Below are positions 6,516-7,884 of a stretch of 7,884 nt of DNA, one piece after another (positions within the stretch are counted from its first letter, which is position 1; each line of letters starts with the position of its first letter). The notes beneath the pieces were generated by a model, which ran no database searches, was not told where the DNA came from, and saw only the letters and a program-made list of their open reading frames with translations. This DNA is from Alphaproteobacteria bacterium. Lineage in GTDB: Bacteria; Pseudomonadota; Alphaproteobacteria; VGEJ01. The position numbers and the translations under genes were made by a program. The stretch lies in assembly GCA_016869335.1 (NCBI GenBank), contig VGEJ01000108.1, forward strand, positions 1 through 7,884, written 5' to 3'.

Positions 6516-6518
6516 TTG

Positions 6519-7583
6519 ATGCTACCAGGGAAGAAAGTTGGACTTGCAGCGCTCGGTATCGCCGTCCTCTTTGGGGTCGGCGGGGCGAGCCACACCGCCG
6601 CAGCGGCCGACGCGTACCGGGTGATCTACATCGCGCCGCAGCTGAACAACGCGGCCGACATTGTGATCGCCAGGAATTGGCAAGAGGTAGCCCAGAGTCT
6701 CGGGATGGAGGCGGTCATCAAGAACGCCGAAATCGACCCGAAACGGGAAGCGGACGAATGGGCAACGGCGATCGCGCTCGGCTACGACGCGATCGTCGGC
6801 GGCCCGACCGACAGCGTGGCTGCAACGGTGTCGGTCAAGAAGGCCAATGAAGCCGGTATTCCGGTCTTCATGCTCGGCCGGACCTCGGAGGGCGGCAAGG
6901 TCGAACTAATCGCGCGTGCCGACAACATTTCGCTCGGCACCATCGCGGCAGAGGAGCTCGTCAAGCGCATAGCGGCGCTGCGCGGTGAGGCGGCGGGCAA
7001 GGTCCTTGAACTCCACGGTCCGATGGACCAGGTCAACGCGCGGCAGCGCAGCGAGGCCATCCAAGCGGTGCTCGCCAACTATCCCAAGATAGAGCTGATC
7101 CGCAAGCTGCAGCATTGGACCCCGGAGGAGTACTTCGACATCACGAAATCGGTCGCCAGCTCCACCGACCTCGTCGGCATCACGATGGGGAGCGACGTGC
7201 TTCCGGGTGTCGATGCCGCGCTCGACTCGATCGGCAAGCTGAAGAAGGTTGGCGACCCCGAGCACATCGTCGTCACGGGGATCGACGCGGACCCCCGCGT
7301 TCTGGACCTGATGGGTCAGGACCTGTGGGATGCCTCGGCACTCCAGGACATGGTCGGATACGGCGCGATCCTCGCCCACTACATGAAGGATTACCTCGAC
7401 GGCAGCTACAAGATCACCGCGGCGGGTCCGATCGACAATCCGGGCAAGCCCTACCACGGGGTCGAGGCGCGGTGGTCGGAAGCGACTCAAGGTTGGGAGA
7501 TTCAGACCCCCAGCCGAGTCGTCGACAAGTCCAACCACACCGATCCGACGCTCTGGGGCAACGCGATCAAGAAGTACCAGTAG
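6519..7583 (+). CDS. Sugar-type ABC transporter periplasmic substrate-binding protein (RbsB-like)
   Basis: The 354-residue precursor has a typical signal peptide: KK at 5-6, a hydrophobic core at about 8-22 and a probable cut near Ala30 (TAAAA then DAYRV). The mature part is a Peripla_BP_4/RbsB-type two-lobed binding protein, with VIYIAPQLNN at the first strand, YDAIVGGPTDS at 89-99, IPVFMLGRTSEGG at 114-126, VLELHG at 162-167, VVTGIDADPR at 251-260 and the closing DPTLWGN at 342-348 common in this family. It should capture a sugar, polyol or related small molecule and hand it to the membrane permease encoded downstream. Compared with E. coli RbsB, the paired Phe after LNN are Ala-Ala, the ligand Asp before Arg is Gly120, and the contact Gln seems absent, while Arg121 and Asp256 remain. 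Ribose is therefore unlikely and the ligand is unassigned. The start is set by the ribosome site and the signal peptide. Confidence 0.92.
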   Translation: MLPGKKVGLAALGIAVLFGVGGASHTAAAADAYRVIYIAPQLNNAADIVIARNWQEVAQSLGMEAVIKNAEIDPKREADEWATAIALGYDAIVGGPTDSVAATVSVKKANEAGIPVFMLGRTSEGGKVELIARADNISLGTIAAEELVKRIAALRGEAAGKVLELHGPMDQVNARQRSEAIQAVLANYPKIELIRKLQHWTPEEYFDITKSVASSTDLVGITMGSDVLPGVDAALDSIGKLKKVGDPEHIVVTGIDADPRVLDLMGQDLWDASALQDMVGYGAILAHYMKDYLDGSYKITAAGPIDNPGKPYHGVEARWSEATQGWEIQTPSRVVDKSNHTDPTLWGNAIKKYQ

Positions 7584-7601
7584 CCCGCCCGTCACCAGCC
7601 A

Positions 7602-7650
7602 GGGTCGCGGGTCGGCGCATGGTAACGTTGGCACCGCGCCGCCGCGACCC
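7602..7650 (+). other. Long GC-rich hairpin between binding protein and permease
   Basis: GGGTCGCGG (7602-7610) pairs perfectly with CCGCGACCC (7642-7650). After a two-base bulge, CGGCGC (7613-7618) pairs with GCGCCG (7636-7641), leaving a 17-base loop. The 15-bp stem starts 18 nt after the binding-protein stop. No long T-run follows. In ABC operons such intergenic structures often protect the upstream binding-protein mRNA from 3' decay or partly stop transcription, giving an excess of binding protein over permease; that role is inferred here. Confidence 0.6.
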
Positions 7651-7655
7651 CGTTT

Positions 7656-7678
7656 CCTTGGCTCAAGCGGAGCCGGGG
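7656..7678 (+). other. Second hairpin in the binding protein-permease gap
   Basis: CCTTGGCTC (7656-7664) and GAGCCGGGG (7670-7678) can pair as nine bp, including two G-U pairs, around a five-base loop. It directly follows the larger hairpin and precedes the permease ribosome site by about 20 nt. It may act with the first hairpin; the sequence alone does not prove function. Confidence 0.35.
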
Positions 7679-7708
7679 GTCCCAAGCCTCAAGAATAGGC
7701 AGGCGTCT

Positions 7709-7884
7709 GTGTCGACGATGCGGGGCCTGAGCAGGCTCCTGCTGCGGAACGCGGTTTGGATCGTGCTGGTGGTCGTTACGGTCGCCTTTGTTGCCGTCGA
7801 GCCGCGCATGCTCTCGGTGCGGATCTTGATGAACGTCCTGGAGCATTCGTCGATCCTCGGCATTCTGGTGATCGGCATGATCTT
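7709..7884 (+). CDS. ABC transporter permease, RbsC-like, N-terminal part
   Basis: The gene runs off the window edge; 58 complete codons are visible. The peptide begins MSTMRGLSRLLLRN, a basic cytoplasmic lead. A hydrophobic segment follows at about 15-30 (VWIVLVVVTVAFVAV), then EPRMLSVRILMNVLEHSSILGILVIGMI. That succession (Pro-x-hydrophobic, N-x-L, then S-I-L-G-I-L with a Gly-Met) is the pattern at the start of RbsC/XylH-type permeases (BPD_transp_2), which form the inner-membrane channel for sugar import. I chose the GTG at 7709 because AGGCAGG lies five bases upstream. The ATG at 7718 lacks such a site. An in-frame ATG at 7619 would add 30 residues but lies in the loop of the intergenic hairpin. 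It follows the binding-protein gene by 125 bp on the same strand, so the two are very likely one operon. No ATPase is visible before the edge. Confidence 0.85.
   Translation, partial: MSTMRGLSRLLLRNAVWIVLVVVTVAFVAVEPRMLSVRILMNVLEHSSILGILVIGMI

Larger units (their letters stand above)
6187..6518. other. 332-bp intergenic region between AsmA and the ABC transporter operon
   Basis: No convincing gene is visible here. It holds two hairpins near the AsmA stop, a weak extended -10 promoter candidate around 6422-6430, a run of eight C at 6475-6482 and the strong Shine-Dalgarno of the binding-protein gene. The frame of the binding protein is open back to 6339, but the translation lacks any protein-like pattern and would bury the signal peptide, so it is treated as non-coding. 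Confidence 0.6.

Noticed and set aside
6339..6518. A 60-residue N-terminal extension of the binding protein
   Set aside because: It would place the signal peptide internally, has no ribosome site, and is compositionally unlike a protein; the ATG at 6519 has a strong Shine-Dalgarno and starts a textbook signal peptide.
7619..7708. An upstream ATG (7619) as permease start
   Set aside because: It lies in the loop of a strong hairpin, has no clear ribosome site and adds a hydrophilic stretch; the GTG at 7709 has AGGCAGG at a good distance.
1..7884. tRNA, rRNA, CRISPR, insertion sequence or toxin-antitoxin and defence genes
   Set aside because: I saw no cloverleaf-like sequence, no regularly spaced repeats, no transposase motifs or terminal repeats, and no defence-type domains; every substantial stretch is accounted for by metabolic, envelope or transport genes.

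Overview
The window is very GC-rich, with strong G/C bias at third codon positions, and reads as a chromosomal stretch from a high-GC proteobacterium. An alphaproteobacterium is most likely: a DUF4169-type small protein (a family I know mainly from Alphaproteobacteria) sits beside a large AsmA-family protein, and the sugar-transport and acetolactate synthase-like proteins also look alphaproteobacterial. The genus cannot be read from the sequence.

Layout, left to right. (1) Bases 1-483 (+) are the C-terminal end of an FAD-linked D-lactate dehydrogenase-type oxidase whose start lies outside the window. (2) Convergent with it, 532-2196 (-) encodes a complete ThDP-dependent acetolactate synthase catalytic subunit of the single-subunit (AlsS-like) type. 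It has a strong ribosome binding site, a recognisable promoter and a LacI-operator-like palindrome overlapping its -35 box. (3) 2311-2511 (-) is a small basic DUF4169-type protein. (4) Divergent from it, 2608-6186 (+) is a 1192-residue AsmA-family envelope protein. (5) A 332-bp gap with two hairpins and a weak promoter candidate leads to (6) a sugar-type ABC transporter operon. The operon comprises a secreted substrate-binding protein (6519-7583) and, after a 125-bp gap with two strong hairpins, the first 58 codons of an RbsC-type permease (7709 to the end). The ATPase is not in view and would be expected further downstream or elsewhere.

How the genes may work together. The oxidase would make pyruvate from D-lactate, and the acetolactate synthase would consume pyruvate. 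They are convergent, so any link is metabolic rather than operonic. The AsmA protein and DUF4169 share a short divergent promoter region. The ABC transporter is a separate unit whose ligand cannot be assigned, because several ribose-contacting residues of RbsB are not conserved.

I saw no clear sign of a new multi-gene system, mobile element, CRISPR array or RNA gene. The items most worth a second look are the palindrome over the acetolactate synthase promoter, the long hairpin between the binding protein and the permease, and a perfect 22-bp palindrome inside the AsmA gene.
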